Positions 1 to 8,847 are shown, numbered from the stretch's first letter. The stretch: 64,000 bases of DNA from an uncultured Winogradskyella sp. (GCF_947498345.1 NZ_CANMJY010000001.1:124001-188000), one strand, 5' to 3'. A program made the numbers and translations. Notes: generated from the letters alone by a model not told the origin.

Positions 1-2
1 TT

Positions 3-89
3 TGCCATATGGAAAAAGCACCTAATAATATCGTGAGTGAAATAAAAGTCAAAGGCTATTATATCATAGAGATGGAATATTGTAATTAA
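3..89 (+). CDS. possible C-terminal tail of an upstream gene (partial)
   Basis: Frame 3 is open from the window edge to a TAA at 87-89 and would encode the last 28 residues of a protein ending in ...EMEYCN. The other two forward frames stop early. I do not recognise the fragment and cannot exclude that it is chance coding. Confidence 0.3.
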   Translation, partial: CHMEKAPNNIVSEIKVKGYYIIEMEYCN

Positions 90-112
90 TTTAATTAGGA
101 TTGCTAACTTTG
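80..112 (+). promoter_or_regulatory. predicted promoter of the MarR-AHSA1 pair
   Basis: TAACTTTG at 105-112 matches the Bacteroidota -7 consensus TAnnTTTG exactly. A TTG at 80-82 lies 22 nt upstream as a possible -33 element. The start codon at 151 gives a leader of about 30 nt, filled by the palindrome described next. Confidence 0.55.
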
Positions 113-143
113 CCTATCATCAAGCAAATTTTGATGATAGGCA
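111..143. promoter_or_regulatory. perfect 13-bp inverted repeat at the marR transcription start (candidate operator)
   Basis: TGCCTATCATCAA (111-123) and TTGATGATAGGCA (131-143) are exact reverse complements around a 7-nt centre. The left arm begins inside the -7 element and the right arm ends 7 nt before the ATG. MarR proteins bind palindromes and often repress their own genes, so autoregulation is the simplest reading. An mRNA hairpin blocking initiation is the alternative. Confidence 0.6.
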
Positions 144-150
144 TTTTAAT

Positions 151-753
151 ATGAGTGATTTTAATCCAAAATACCAAATTAATAATCTAAGTAGTAAAAT
201 TGTTGCTGGCTTAGAACGTATTTCTGAGGCATACAAAGTGTTATTATGGGAAAAAGCTAAGCTACTAGGTTTGAGTCCTATTCAAATTCAGATTTTGATA
301 TTTACAAGCTATCATGACATTACTCTTTGTAACGTAAGTCATTTAGCTAAAGAGTTTAATATTACTAAACCGACTGTAAGTGATGCTGTTCGTGTTTTAT
401 TAAAAAAAGAATTAGTTGCCAAGGTATTTCCCAGCAATGATAGTAGAAGTTATGCTATACAGCTGACCAAATCAGGTCAGGATATAGTAAAAAATACTGA
501 ACATTTTGCTCAACCTATAAAACAGCAGGTAGATATACTTGACGCAAGTCAAAAAGAAGACCTATTTAAATCTATTACTCAACTTATCTATAAACTTAAT
601 CAAGTTGATGTGCTATCAGTTCAAAGAACTTGTTTAAACTGTAGATTCTACGAAAAGGATGGCAAAGATTCTTTTTGTAACTTATTAGAGACCAAGCTAA
701 AGACCTCAGATATTAGAATAGATTGTGAAGAATTTCAATTAAAAAACACATAA
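151..753 (+). CDS. MarR-family transcriptional regulator with Cys-rich C-terminal tail
   Basis: Cytoplasmic winged-helix regulator. The MarR fold spans about residues 15-150, with the recognition helix around 'ITKPTVSDAVRVL' and the wing around 'NDSRSYAIQLT'. A tail of about 45 residues holds four cysteines (C161, C164, C176, C192; CxxC-x11-C-x15-C), which could bind a metal or Fe-S cluster or act as a redox switch. The gene is followed 1 nt after its stop by an AHSA1/SRPBCC gene, so the two are probably co-transcribed. The start follows a good promoter and a palindrome. The effector is unknown. The family call is secure; metal binding is inference. Confidence 0.88.
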   Translation: MSDFNPKYQINNLSSKIVAGLERISEAYKVLLWEKAKLLGLSPIQIQILIFTSYHDITLCNVSHLAKEFNITKPTVSDAVRVLLKKELVAKVFPSNDSRSYAIQLTKSGQDIVKNTEHFAQPIKQQVDILDASQKEDLFKSITQLIYKLNQVDVLSVQRTCLNCRFYEKDGKDSFCNLLETKLKTSDIRIDCEEFQLKNT

Positions 754-754
754 A

Positions 755-1183
755 ATGAGCCATTCCATTTACTTCAATTTTATAATTAAGAGTGATAGAG
801 AAACTGTTTATAAAGCGGTTTCTCAGCCAGAGTACTTAGTCAATTGGTGGCCTTTAAAATGTTCTGGTATTCCAAAAAAAGGTGAGCTATATAACTTTAA
901 TTTTACAGATACCTATGATTGGTATGCTGAAGTTAAAAGTTGCGAGCAAAATGACCACATTTCTTATAAAATGATAAAATCTGATGCTGACTGGAACCCA
1001 ACTACCTTAGGGTTTAAGCTAAAGAAAAAAGAAAAAGGTACTTGCCTTAATTTTTTTCATAAAGATTGGCCAGAACTCAATAATCATTTTAAACATTCAT
1101 CATTTTGCTGGGCAATGCTATTAAAAGGCTTAAAGGATTATTTAGAAAAGGGAATTATTGTTCCTTTTGAAGATAGGGAATAA
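755..1183 (+). CDS. SRPBCC / AHSA1-type START-like domain protein
   Basis: Single-domain protein of 142 residues. The N-terminal motif 'RETVYKAVSQPEYLVNWW' is typical of the AHSA1/SRPBCC (Bet v1-like) fold, which forms a hydrophobic ligand cavity. There is no signal peptide or membrane segment. It sits directly behind the MarR gene with one intervening base. ArsR- or MarR-linked AHSA1 proteins are common small-molecule binding partners, but no ligand can be read from the sequence. The next gene is on the other strand. Confidence 0.8.
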   Translation: MSHSIYFNFIIKSDRETVYKAVSQPEYLVNWWPLKCSGIPKKGELYNFNFTDTYDWYAEVKSCEQNDHISYKMIKSDADWNPTTLGFKLKKKEKGTCLNFFHKDWPELNNHFKHSSFCWAMLLKGLKDYLEKGIIVPFEDRE

Positions 1184-1190
1184 AAGATGC

Positions 1191-2684
1191 TTACACTTTA
1201 GAGCTTAAAGACTTAAAGAACACGTAACCAAAGCCTATGAACAACATTAAATGAAATGGAAATAATCCAAAATCACCTCCTTGATCTCCAACAACAAAAG
1301 CGCTATACATTCCAAATCCAAAGTAAGACATTAAAATACCTTCCAAAACTACATTTCTAGATAGTTTTTTTCTTAGATATTTATTGTTTTTCCAGTTGTC
1401 TTTAAATTTTCTGATATTAAACTTTGGTGTGCGTACAAATTCGCTTTTTTTACCGATATGGCCTTCAATAACTGCTATTGAGTTATGAAGAGAAAAACCC
1501 ATGGCAATAGAGAAAAAAGTAAAAAACATACCAATATACCCGAAGAATCGTTTAAAGCCACTTCCATAAATATTTTTGTACATAAACCAATAGCATACAA
1601 AGAATATGATTGTACTCATTACAAAGAAACTCATCACATAAAAATAGTTACGTAAATGTGCGTATTCATTTTTAATGTACAGCATCGGAATACTTAAAAC
1701 TGCAACAATAAAAATGCTTAAAAACATTGAACTGTTTAAAAGGTGCAGCAATCCATGGATCTTAGTCTTTGCAGAAATGTTTTTAGATTTAATAACGCGC
1801 CAAAGCATTTTTCTAAAGTTTTCTGCCCCACCTTTATTCCATCTAAATTGTTGTGAGCGTACAGCACTAATAACTATAGGTAATTCTGCAGGGGTCTCTA
1901 CATCTTCTAAGTATTTAAATTCCCAGTTTTTTAGCTGAGCCCTGTAACTTAAATCGAGGTCTTCGGTTAGTGTATCTCCTTCCCAATTACCAGCATCTAT
2001 AATGCAATCTTTTCTCCAAACACCTGCAGTGCCATTAAAATTGATAAAGTGACCTTTACTATTTCTACCCACTTGCTCTAGTGTAAAATGTGCATCTAAT
2101 GCAAAAGCCTGAATTTTTGTAAGTATAGAGTAATTTCTATTAATATGCCCCCATCGTGTTTGTACAACTCCAATTTTTTTATTTTTAAAATATGGGATAG
2201 TACGTTTTAACCAGTTTGGTTGCGGTAGAAAGTCAGCGTCAAAAATGGCAATATATTCTCCTTTTGCAATAACCAATCCTTCTTTTAATGCTCCGGCTTT
2301 AAAGCCTTTACGGTCGGTTCTGGTAATATGTTTTATATCTAAACCTTTAGCAGCTAATTTTTCTATATGAGTTTTTGTAGTATGTACAGTTTCGTCTGTA
2401 GAATCATCTAGTACCTGAATTTCTAACTTATGCTTTGGATATTCTATAAGCGCAATATTATCTAATAAGCGCTCCATAACATACATTTCATTATAGACAG
2501 GAAGTTGAATCGTTACATAAGGGACTTCATCAGAGTTTGATAAATCGAAGGTTTCACAATGCTTACGTTTTTTGCGTGATGAGAGGTAATTATATAATAA
2601 ATTCAATTGCGCCAATGCATACATAAATATAAGCACAATGGCGATAGTATAAATGATGATTATGAAATATTGTAAGTATATCAC
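1191..2684 (-). CDS. cellulose-synthase-like family 2 glycosyltransferase, membrane-bound
   Basis: Processive GT2 enzyme of 497 residues. There is one N-terminal membrane helix (about 5-27), then a GT-A catalytic domain with 'LDDSTDET', the 'DADF' nucleotide-sugar/metal site near 149, the TED-like 'LTEDLDLSYR' and the 'QQFRW' signature shared with BcsA-type synthases. Several membrane helices follow between about 315 and 495. It would polymerise or transfer sugars at the inner membrane. The PilZ domain of true BcsA is absent, so cellulose is not implied. Its start overlaps the stop of the upstream glycosyltransferase by 4 bp, indicating translational coupling. Confidence 0.85.
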   Translation of the reverse strand: MIYLQYFIIIIYTIAIVLIFMYALAQLNLLYNYLSSRKKRKHCETFDLSNSDEVPYVTIQLPVYNEMYVMERLLDNIALIEYPKHKLEIQVLDDSTDETVHTTKTHIEKLAAKGLDIKHITRTDRKGFKAGALKEGLVIAKGEYIAIFDADFLPQPNWLKRTIPYFKNKKIGVVQTRWGHINRNYSILTKIQAFALDAHFTLEQVGRNSKGHFINFNGTAGVWRKDCIIDAGNWEGDTLTEDLDLSYRAQLKNWEFKYLEDVETPAELPIVISAVRSQQFRWNKGGAENFRKMLWRVIKSKNISAKTKIHGLLHLLNSSMFLSIFIVAVLSIPMLYIKNEYAHLRNYFYVMSFFVMSTIIFFVCYWFMYKNIYGSGFKRFFGYIGMFFTFFSIAMGFSLHNSIAVIEGHIGKKSEFVRTPKFNIRKFKDNWKNNKYLRKKLSRNVVLEGILMSYFGFGMYSAFVVGDQGGDFGLFPFHLMLFIGFGYVFFKSLSSKV

Positions 2685-3370
2685 TTAAAACTGTATTTAA
2701 AAATCCATGTTAGGATTTTAACGCCTGCAAAGATAGCTCCTTTTATGGTTCCTGAAACTTTTGAGACACCAATTCTGTTTCTGTAGTTTACGGGAATCTC
2801 TCTATAACTTAGCTTTTGTTTTAATGCTTTTAACTGCATTTCTACGGTCCAGCCATAGGTTTTATCTTCCATTTTTAAGTCTAAAAGCTTATTATATTTT
2901 ATAGCTCTAAAAGGACCTAAGTCTGTAAATGTTGATTTAAAAAATAGCTTCATCAATGTGGTGGCTAGCCAGTTGCCAAAAATTTGAGGCGCAGTCATGG
3001 AACCATCTTCTCGTAATGCTTTAGTTCTTGCTCCAACCACAAAATCGATGTTTTCTTCAATAATAGGTTGAACAATTTTTGTTAACTCTTCAGGGTAATC
3101 ACTATAATCTCCGTCTAAAAACACAACAATGTCTGGTCGTTTTTCTTGCTTTGCTACATAGGCCATACCTTTTAAGCATGCATAACCATAGCCTTTTTGA
3201 TGCTCTGTCAAAACAGTTGCTCCCGCTTTTTTAGCATTGGCTTCAGTGTTGTCCGTAGAGTTATTACTTACTACAATGATTTCATCAACAATTTCAGGGA
3301 TGTCTTTTATGACTTTAGAAATGGACTCTTCCTCGTTAAAGGCGGGAATGATAACTACGATTTTAGTCAT
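2681..3370 (-). CDS. family 2 glycosyltransferase, polyprenyl-phosphate mannosyltransferase-like
   Basis: 229-residue cytoplasmic GT-A enzyme. It begins 'IVVIIPAFNEEESI', has an 'NNSTDNT' nucleotide-binding loop near 57 and 'FLDGDYSDYPEEL' (DxD-type motif) near 108. The DPM1/DPG synthase-like architecture lacks C-terminal membrane helices. Such enzymes usually load a sugar onto a polyprenyl-phosphate carrier. It is sandwiched between the MORN-repeat gene (stop/start share base 3370) and the BcsA-like gene, so the three probably form one operon. The acceptor and sugar are unknown. Confidence 0.85.
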   Translation of the reverse strand: MTKIVVIIPAFNEEESISKVIKDIPEIVDEIIVVSNNSTDNTEANAKKAGATVLTEHQKGYGYACLKGMAYVAKQEKRPDIVVFLDGDYSDYPEELTKIVQPIIEENIDFVVGARTKALREDGSMTAPQIFGNWLATTLMKLFFKSTFTDLGPFRAIKYNKLLDLKMEDKTYGWTVEMQLKALKQKLSYREIPVNYRNRIGVSKVSGTIKGAIFAGVKILTWIFKYSFK

Positions 3371-4200
3371 TAACTTTTTAGATCAGATAATTTGTTTTCT
3401 TTTTTGAATGATTTTAAATCCGTCCACTCCTTGATTCGTTCACCCTTAGAATATTTTACAGCTGAGGTCAATTTTTCATTTTTATACATTAAACAATAAC
3501 CATTTTTTTGATTATTACTTAATTGGCATTTATAATTGATTTTTTCATTATCGTCATAAAACAACCACCAATTTTGTTTTTTACCATTTACAAAATGACC
3601 TTCTGACGTCTTTTTACCATTTGCGCTGTAAAAATGCCAATAGCCGTTGGATTTTCCAAGCTTAAATTCACCATCTTTTTCTAATTGTCCGGTTGAATGG
3701 TGAAATTTCCAATAGCCATCTTCTTTTCCGTTTTTAAAAAGCCCTTCCTTTGCGAGTTTTCCATTTGTATGAAATGACTTCCAAAAATTTGTTTTTAAGC
3801 CATTTAAATAAAGACCCTCTTCTTTAAGTTGTTTGTTCTGGTGATAGAATTTCCAATGGTCAAGGCGTTTATCATTTTTAAAATTTCCTTCTGCTACAAG
3901 TATATTAGCTTTATAAATTTTCCAATAGTCAGTTTTTAGGCCGTTTTTAAAATGTCCTTCTTTTTCTAGATGCCCTTTAGTATCGTAAAATTTCCAATAC
4001 CCATTTTTCTTACCATTTTTAAAATGACCTTCTTTGGCAAGTTTCCTATTCTTATGGTAAAATTTCCAATAATAAATTTTTTTATCATTTTCAATCCAGC
4101 CTTCAGAATTCATTTTACCATTCTCATACGGGTTTTTTTGATAAAGTTTTTGCCCATGTATAAATGAGGAAATAAAAAAGGCAATAATAATTAGTCGCAT
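3370..4200 (-). CDS. exported YwqK-type MORN-variant repeat protein
   Basis: 276 residues with an N-terminal signal peptide (MRLIIIAFFISSFIHG). Seven or more 23-residue repeats of the form EGxFKNGxKxGYWKFYxxNGxL follow, from about residue 30 to 240. This is the 'toxin-antitoxin system YwqK family antitoxin' or MORN_2 repeat, which forms beta-hairpin stacks. The antitoxin name is an annotation habit and no toxin lies nearby. It is the first gene of the glycosyltransferase operon and may act at the envelope. The start is chosen from the signal peptide; the decayed reading frame described next ends within this start codon. Confidence 0.75.
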   Translation of the reverse strand: MRLIIIAFFISSFIHGQKLYQKNPYENGKMNSEGWIENDKKIYYWKFYHKNRKLAKEGHFKNGKKNGYWKFYDTKGHLEKEGHFKNGLKTDYWKIYKANILVAEGNFKNDKRLDHWKFYHQNKQLKEEGLYLNGLKTNFWKSFHTNGKLAKEGLFKNGKEDGYWKFHHSTGQLEKDGEFKLGKSNGYWHFYSANGKKTSEGHFVNGKKQNWWLFYDDNEKINYKCQLSNNQKNGYCLMYKNEKLTSAVKYSKGERIKEWTDLKSFKKENKLSDLKS

Positions 4201-4335
4201 TATTTTTGATTTACAAATTTCATTAGGCCATCGTTGTTATGTAATAGAACCTCTGTCGGATTAATTCATACTTCCATACAAAGAGTCTTTATTTTTAATA
4301 CTATTTGAGGTCAATCAATGTATGAGATACCACGC
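4200..4335 (-). pseudogene. decayed 3' end of a polyferredoxin gene (paralogue of the 5915-7540 gene)
   Basis: On the minus strand the last 21 codons before TAA (4200-4202) read INPTEVLLHNND...VNQK. The intact gene ends INPTEVLLGNDV...VNEK: 14 of 21 residues are identical and the stop is in the same place. Upstream, 'AGTATG' matches the Ser-Met codons of the intact gene, but an 8-nt deletion breaks the frame. Nucleotide similarity continues through the region matching VLK and 'GTGGTAT' of the last Fe-S motif, with in-frame stops and a lost cysteine. This is a relic of a duplicate or of a lost neighbouring gene. Confidence 0.75.
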
Positions 4336-4444
4336 TAAAAAGTAGATGTCATATAATATTTAAGCTATTTATTGAGTGTTTAATAGAGACTTTAGAAGAC
4401 CTTTTTTTATATCGAAGATTAATCTAACTCCTTATTTAGACAAT
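4336..4444. other. AT-rich intergenic remainder
   Basis: No ORF, clear promoter match or hairpin terminator was found here. It may be more of the decayed polyferredoxin gene, but similarity is too weak to claim by eye. Confidence 0.4.
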
Positions 4445-5881
4445 TTAATTACTTAATGATCGCTTTAATTGTTTAATGGTTTTTTCGAAAATTGGCAATT
4501 CAATACCAACTATGAATCTGAGGCGTTGATATCTAATTTCTGAAAGGACACCTTCAATATCTGGATTTAGTACGCTTATATTCTGTGAATCATCTTGAGG
4601 TATGTTTACGCGACTGGAGGCATAGGTGCCACCAAGAACAATACTTCCCCAACTAATGTTGAAGTCTGTCCCAATCCCAAAATGCCAAAAATCATTAAAG
4701 ATATTTATGTTTGCTTGGTCAGAAACAAATTCATTAATGATTGATACACTCTTCTCATGAGCATTGAAATCGGATGAAAAACTGAGAAGTAATCTCAATC
4801 TCTCATTTATATGTATTTCAGCTCCAACTCCAAAATTAAAGACGGACTTGTATTGCTCATTAAAGTGTGTTTGTGCTAGTTTGTCGTTAATGAATTGCTC
4901 TGATAAACTTAAACGCTCATATTCCCCTAAAGCTAAAAACCACTGTAGTTTACCAAATAACTTGTGCTTTCCAAGTGTATATTCTATACCTCCTTCTATC
5001 CCAAATGCAGTTTTTCTTTTATTTTCAATATCATCATCTGATAGTTGCGTAATTTCCCCTGAATCATTGATGGATCCACTGAAAAAGCCTTGTGTTGATA
5101 TTTCTGCCTTTTTTATAACAGCAATATGTGGAAGTGTAATTGTGGTGCCTATTTTTAAGTTCTCGTTGACCCAGGTAGCCCCTAATTTGAAGAACAATCC
5201 ATAGGTCTGTTGCTTAAACCTTATTTTTTCTGTACCAACAAGGACGTCATCATTAGACTGTAACCCAGAGAATAAAAAATCACCAGAGCTTCTTAAATTA
5301 TAGATACTCAAAAAAGCCGAAGCTCCAATAGACCAGTTTTTACTAGGCTGATGCGCCCAAGTAAGGCCAATCCATTCTTCGGTTAATTTATCACTAATAT
5401 CTAGATCTAAGGCTACTTGTTCGAAGCCTTCAATATCCGACGTTACATCTGAATCTAAAACTCCGGTACTGAATGATAAATTTAAATCACTTCTATGTCT
5501 AGATAAAAAGGAATAGGCAAAACTATGATTGGGAAGAGACTTAAACTTAAAATTTCCTACAACAATACTTGGAAGTCCCCTAAATTGTGAAGATGAAGCA
5601 CTTCTATCGCCTCCAAATACATATTTGTAATCAAAATTGTTTAATTCATAGGCCTTGACATTAATTAAAAAATTATATTGTGTATTAAATACCAAAGATG
5701 AGGGGTTGTAATAGGTAATCGCCAAATCAGATACTCCAGCAATAACATTACCAGACAAAAGGGAAGATTGATTACCGTATTGTTCAAAATTGTAGTTGCC
5801 TTCTTGTGCATTAATATTGTGGCTGTACAATATCAAAAGGCCAGTCGATATGAAAGTAAGCAGATTACTAATCTTAAACAT
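4445..5881 (-). CDS. outer-membrane beta-barrel protein, OmpP1/FadL-like
   Basis: 478 residues with a signal peptide (about 1-25, ending ...HNINAQ). The N-terminus of the mature protein has the FadL-type pattern 'GNVIAGVSDLAITYYNPSSLVF'. The remainder is alternating amphipathic beta-strands with no soluble domain. FadL-like proteins let hydrophobic compounds cross the outer membrane, but in Bacteroidota many homologues are uncharacterised. It follows the polyferredoxin gene on the same strand after 33 bp. The family call is moderately sure; the substrate is unknown. Confidence 0.65.
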   Translation of the reverse strand: MFKISNLLTFISTGLLILYSHNINAQEGNYNFEQYGNQSSLLSGNVIAGVSDLAITYYNPSSLVFNTQYNFLINVKAYELNNFDYKYVFGGDRSASSSQFRGLPSIVVGNFKFKSLPNHSFAYSFLSRHRSDLNLSFSTGVLDSDVTSDIEGFEQVALDLDISDKLTEEWIGLTWAHQPSKNWSIGASAFLSIYNLRSSGDFLFSGLQSNDDVLVGTEKIRFKQQTYGLFFKLGATWVNENLKIGTTITLPHIAVIKKAEISTQGFFSGSINDSGEITQLSDDDIENKRKTAFGIEGGIEYTLGKHKLFGKLQWFLALGEYERLSLSEQFINDKLAQTHFNEQYKSVFNFGVGAEIHINERLRLLLSFSSDFNAHEKSVSIINEFVSDQANINIFNDFWHFGIGTDFNISWGSIVLGGTYASSRVNIPQDDSQNISVLNPDIEGVLSEIRYQRLRFIVGIELPIFEKTIKQLKRSLSN

Positions 5882-5914
5882 CTACAAAAATGTTAGTTTA
5901 AGAAAACAATTTAG

Positions 5915-7540
5915 TTATTTTTCATTAACTAATGTCATTAAATCTACATCGTTACCTAGTAAAACCTCAGTCGGATTAATTCGCCCTTTCATACTATCAT
6001 TTTCTAATTTTAATACACCTCTTGGACAAACAGCAGAACAAATACCACAACCTACGCAGCTAGAACGTACAATGTTTTCACCTTTTTGAGCATAGTGCCT
6101 TACATCGATTCCCATTTCACAGCTGTTAGAACAGTTACCACAAGAAATACATTGTCCGCCATTAGTTGTAATTCTGAATTTTGAGAATAGACGTTGTTGA
6201 AATCCTAAGATCGCTGCCATAGGACAACCAAATCGGCACCATGCACGACTACCTAAAATTGGATAAAAACCAGTTCCTATAACTCCAGAAAAGATTGAGC
6301 CGATATAAAATCCATAGGCAGATTTTAATTTGTATGATTTTATAAAGAATATTTCTTCCGTTGAACCAGTATAAAACAAAATTACTAATGCTGCTAGAAC
6401 AACAAAATATCCTATCGCTCCATATTTAGCATCTTTTCCTAGCTCATTTCTTTTAAAAACCATTACAGTTACAAATAAAACTGTTAGAAATATTCCAACA
6501 CTTACAAGGAAAGTTTCATTGCTTAACCAGTATTCAACAAATTTTTTGTCACCTTCAGGTCCAGTCCAAAAGCCACCAGCTTTTAAATAGGAACTGACAA
6601 CAGCAACAGTCATAATCACTGAAAAAACCAAAACCGTATGAATTAACCAGCGTTCAAGCTTCCAAGCAGATTGTTTCTTCGATGATAAATGTCTAAATGG
6701 GTCACCAACTGTTTCTGCCAAGCCACCGCAGCCACAAACCCAAGAGCAGTACCATCTTTTCCCATATTTGTAAGTTAAAAATGGTGAAATGACAAAGATT
6801 GAGAGTATACCAAATATTAAAAATGCTAACCCTATGTTTCCGGTAGTTAAGAACCCTTCAATTCTATATTGTTCAAAATTGTAATAACTAAGTGGCCACA
6901 TATTTTTTAAATCATAATAGGGTATACCACTATTTAATCTGTACATGAATTCTGGAATTAAAAAGGCAAAAGCTAATTGAAAAAACATTACAGAAACTGT
7001 ACGTATTTGTTGGTAACGATTATGTCTGTATTTTAAAATAAACTTATATCCAAAAGCTAGTATAGCGACTGTATATAGTGTACCATAAACAAACCATTGA
7101 CTTGCATTTCTTCCGCTTAATAGTTGGCTTAACGGATCAAAAAGGCTAATCAATCCAGTATTACTTCCATTAGCACCTTGACCTAACCCCAGATATTCAG
7201 CGAAAAAATATAAAACTATGTAAAATGCAGTTAAAATAACACCAAGAATCCAGCCCCAAACTCCTCTTGAAGAAATAGATTTAAACCATTGCCCATCATT
7301 TTTTATACCTTCTAATTTGTTTAAGTAAGCCTCTCTAGAATAGACAATAGTACCAATTACAATTAAGCCGAGAGATAGTGTTAAAAACAAGCCTTCATTC
7401 GGAAAATTAGTATTAAAAAGTGCCAAAGTCAATATAAATAAGCCAATGACTCCTATGACTAAGGCAACTTTCTGTTTTGTTGTTATATCTAAAGCATCAG
7501 GTCTTGCTAGAGACATACTATGATTTAATTTATTACTCAT
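5915..7540 (-). CDS. membrane polyferredoxin (NosR/NapH/CcoG-like 4Fe-4S protein)
   Basis: 541 residues with about eight to ten membrane helices. Cys motifs lie in the loops: 'WYCSWVCGCGG' near 265 and 'AWCRFGCPM' near 436 (NosR/NapH-type), then two ferredoxin motifs 'CISCGNCSNSCEMG' and 'CVGCGICSAVCPRG' in the C-terminal 90 residues. Each ferredoxin motif would bind a 4Fe-4S cluster. It should pass electrons across or along the inner membrane. The FAD oxidoreductase gene ends 2 bp upstream, so the pair probably forms a redox unit. The electron acceptor is not evident. A decayed copy of its 3' end lies at 4200-4335. Confidence 0.85.
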   Translation of the reverse strand: MSNKLNHSMSLARPDALDITTKQKVALVIGVIGLFILTLALFNTNFPNEGLFLTLSLGLIVIGTIVYSREAYLNKLEGIKNDGQWFKSISSRGVWGWILGVILTAFYIVLYFFAEYLGLGQGANGSNTGLISLFDPLSQLLSGRNASQWFVYGTLYTVAILAFGYKFILKYRHNRYQQIRTVSVMFFQLAFAFLIPEFMYRLNSGIPYYDLKNMWPLSYYNFEQYRIEGFLTTGNIGLAFLIFGILSIFVISPFLTYKYGKRWYCSWVCGCGGLAETVGDPFRHLSSKKQSAWKLERWLIHTVLVFSVIMTVAVVSSYLKAGGFWTGPEGDKKFVEYWLSNETFLVSVGIFLTVLFVTVMVFKRNELGKDAKYGAIGYFVVLAALVILFYTGSTEEIFFIKSYKLKSAYGFYIGSIFSGVIGTGFYPILGSRAWCRFGCPMAAILGFQQRLFSKFRITTNGGQCISCGNCSNSCEMGIDVRHYAQKGENIVRSSCVGCGICSAVCPRGVLKLENDSMKGRINPTEVLLGNDVDLMTLVNEK

Positions 7541-7542
7541 GG

Positions 7543-8847
7543 TTATGCGGTTTGTAATTGATTATTGTAGGCTGATAAAATGTCTTTTTCAAATCTCGAA
7601 TAAAATTCAGGGTCAAAATTAGCTTCAGAAAGATGGTTTATTACATAATCCACATCTTTTTTCTCAGTAAGCCATCTGTCGAAAGTTTCATGACGCATTC
7701 TAATTCCGAAGGTGTTAATGCCTAAAAATTCGTTGTTGTCTTTATGAAATGCTACTGTAATGCATTTGGTGTCATCGCTATGTATCCAGTGGAAATGTTG
7801 TTCATAGTCTTGTTTGCTTCGTTCACTAAATACCCAACCATAAGTTTGATATTCTATATCCATAAACTTTGCGGAATTAAACCAATGTCCGGGATTATAT
7901 TGTATACGATTACCACAGATGGTTTGTGCTAAAGTTTCACCCATCATTCTCCCAGTATACCAAACGGCTTCTATAGGTCTGCGATTTCCTATGGCTTCAT
8001 GCTGTTCTGCACAATCTCCAATAGCATAAACATCAGGTATATTAGTCTCGAGATAACGATTTACTTTTACACCTCTACCCGTTTCTATTTCAGAATTTTT
8101 TATAAAATCGATGTTAGGTGATACACCAGCAGTTAATCCAACAACATTACATAGTATTTCTTCGCCAGTTTCTTCAATAATGACAGACTTTACTTTTCCA
8201 TTTTCGTCAGATTTTATTTCCTTCAAATTTGTAGAAAGACGTAAATCGATATGATGATTTTTAATATGTCTATTAATCATGGCACTTTCACCTTCAGGCA
8301 AAACACCATTCCAAAAACTAGATTCACGAACTAAAAACGTAACAGGAATACTTCTACTGTTAAGCATTTCTGCTAATTCAATTCCTATTAGACCTCCACC
8401 AACAATCACAGCACGCTTACATACATCCTTATTGGGTGCATGCTTTTCTAGATTTTTTAAATCTTGTTTGTGGTACATGCCCATAACACCTTCTAAATCT
8501 TGTCCTGGCCATCCAAATTTGTTTGGCTTACTTCCCGTAGCAATAACAAGCTTATCATATTGTAGCGTGTCTCCTTCAGCAAAATGAAGTGTTTTAGATT
8601 TTGTTTCTACGGTCTTTACATAACCTTTTTTTAGATCGATACGATTTTTCTCCCAGAACCAATTTTCGTAAGGTTGCGTGTGCTCAAACTTCATATGTCC
8701 CATATAAACGTACATGAGAGCAGTACGCGAAAAGAAATAATCCGTTTCAGCAGAAACGATAGTAATTTTTTTATCGGAAAGTTTTCTGATATGCCTTGCT
8801 AAAGTAACTCCAGAAATACCATTACCAATGATGACAATATGCTCCAT
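7543..8847 (-). CDS. NAD(P)/FAD-dependent oxidoreductase
   Basis: 434-residue pyridine-nucleotide-disulphide-type oxidoreductase. The FAD-binding Rossmann motif 'GNGISGVTLA' is at about 7-16, the NAD(P)-binding motif 'GGGLIGIELAE' at about 151-161 and the C-terminal FAD motif 'VYAIGDCAE' near 276. No CxxxxC redox disulphide is seen, so it is closer to NADH:acceptor reductases (nitrite-reductase or rubredoxin-reductase type). It is first in an apparent two-gene operon with the membrane polyferredoxin and could feed electrons into it. The precise substrate is unknown. Confidence 0.85.
   Translation of the reverse strand: MEHIVIIGNGISGVTLARHIRKLSDKKITIVSAETDYFFSRTALMYVYMGHMKFEHTQPYENWFWEKNRIDLKKGYVKTVETKSKTLHFAEGDTLQYDKLVIATGSKPNKFGWPGQDLEGVMGMYHKQDLKNLEKHAPNKDVCKRAVIVGGGLIGIELAEMLNSRSIPVTFLVRESSFWNGVLPEGESAMINRHIKNHHIDLRLSTNLKEIKSDENGKVKSVIIEETGEEILCNVVGLTAGVSPNIDFIKNSEIETGRGVKVNRYLETNIPDVYAIGDCAEQHEAIGNRRPIEAVWYTGRMMGETLAQTICGNRIQYNPGHWFNSAKFMDIEYQTYGWVFSERSKQDYEQHFHWIHSDDTKCITVAFHKDNNEFLGINTFGIRMRHETFDRWLTEKKDVDYVINHLSEANFDPEFYSRFEKDILSAYNNQLQTA

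Noticed and set aside
3440-4140. Regular ~69-bp repeats that could suggest a CRISPR array
   Set aside because: The repeats are in frame, degenerate and encode 23-residue YwqK-type units; there are no unique spacers of fixed size.
3370-4200. Toxin-antitoxin locus suggested by the YwqK antitoxin name
   Set aside because: No toxin-like small gene lies beside it, and the protein is exported and in a glycosyltransferase operon.
4764-5204. 146-residue plus-strand ORF
   Set aside because: It is antisense to the FadL-like barrel gene, has no recognisable domain and no promoter; a shadow ORF.
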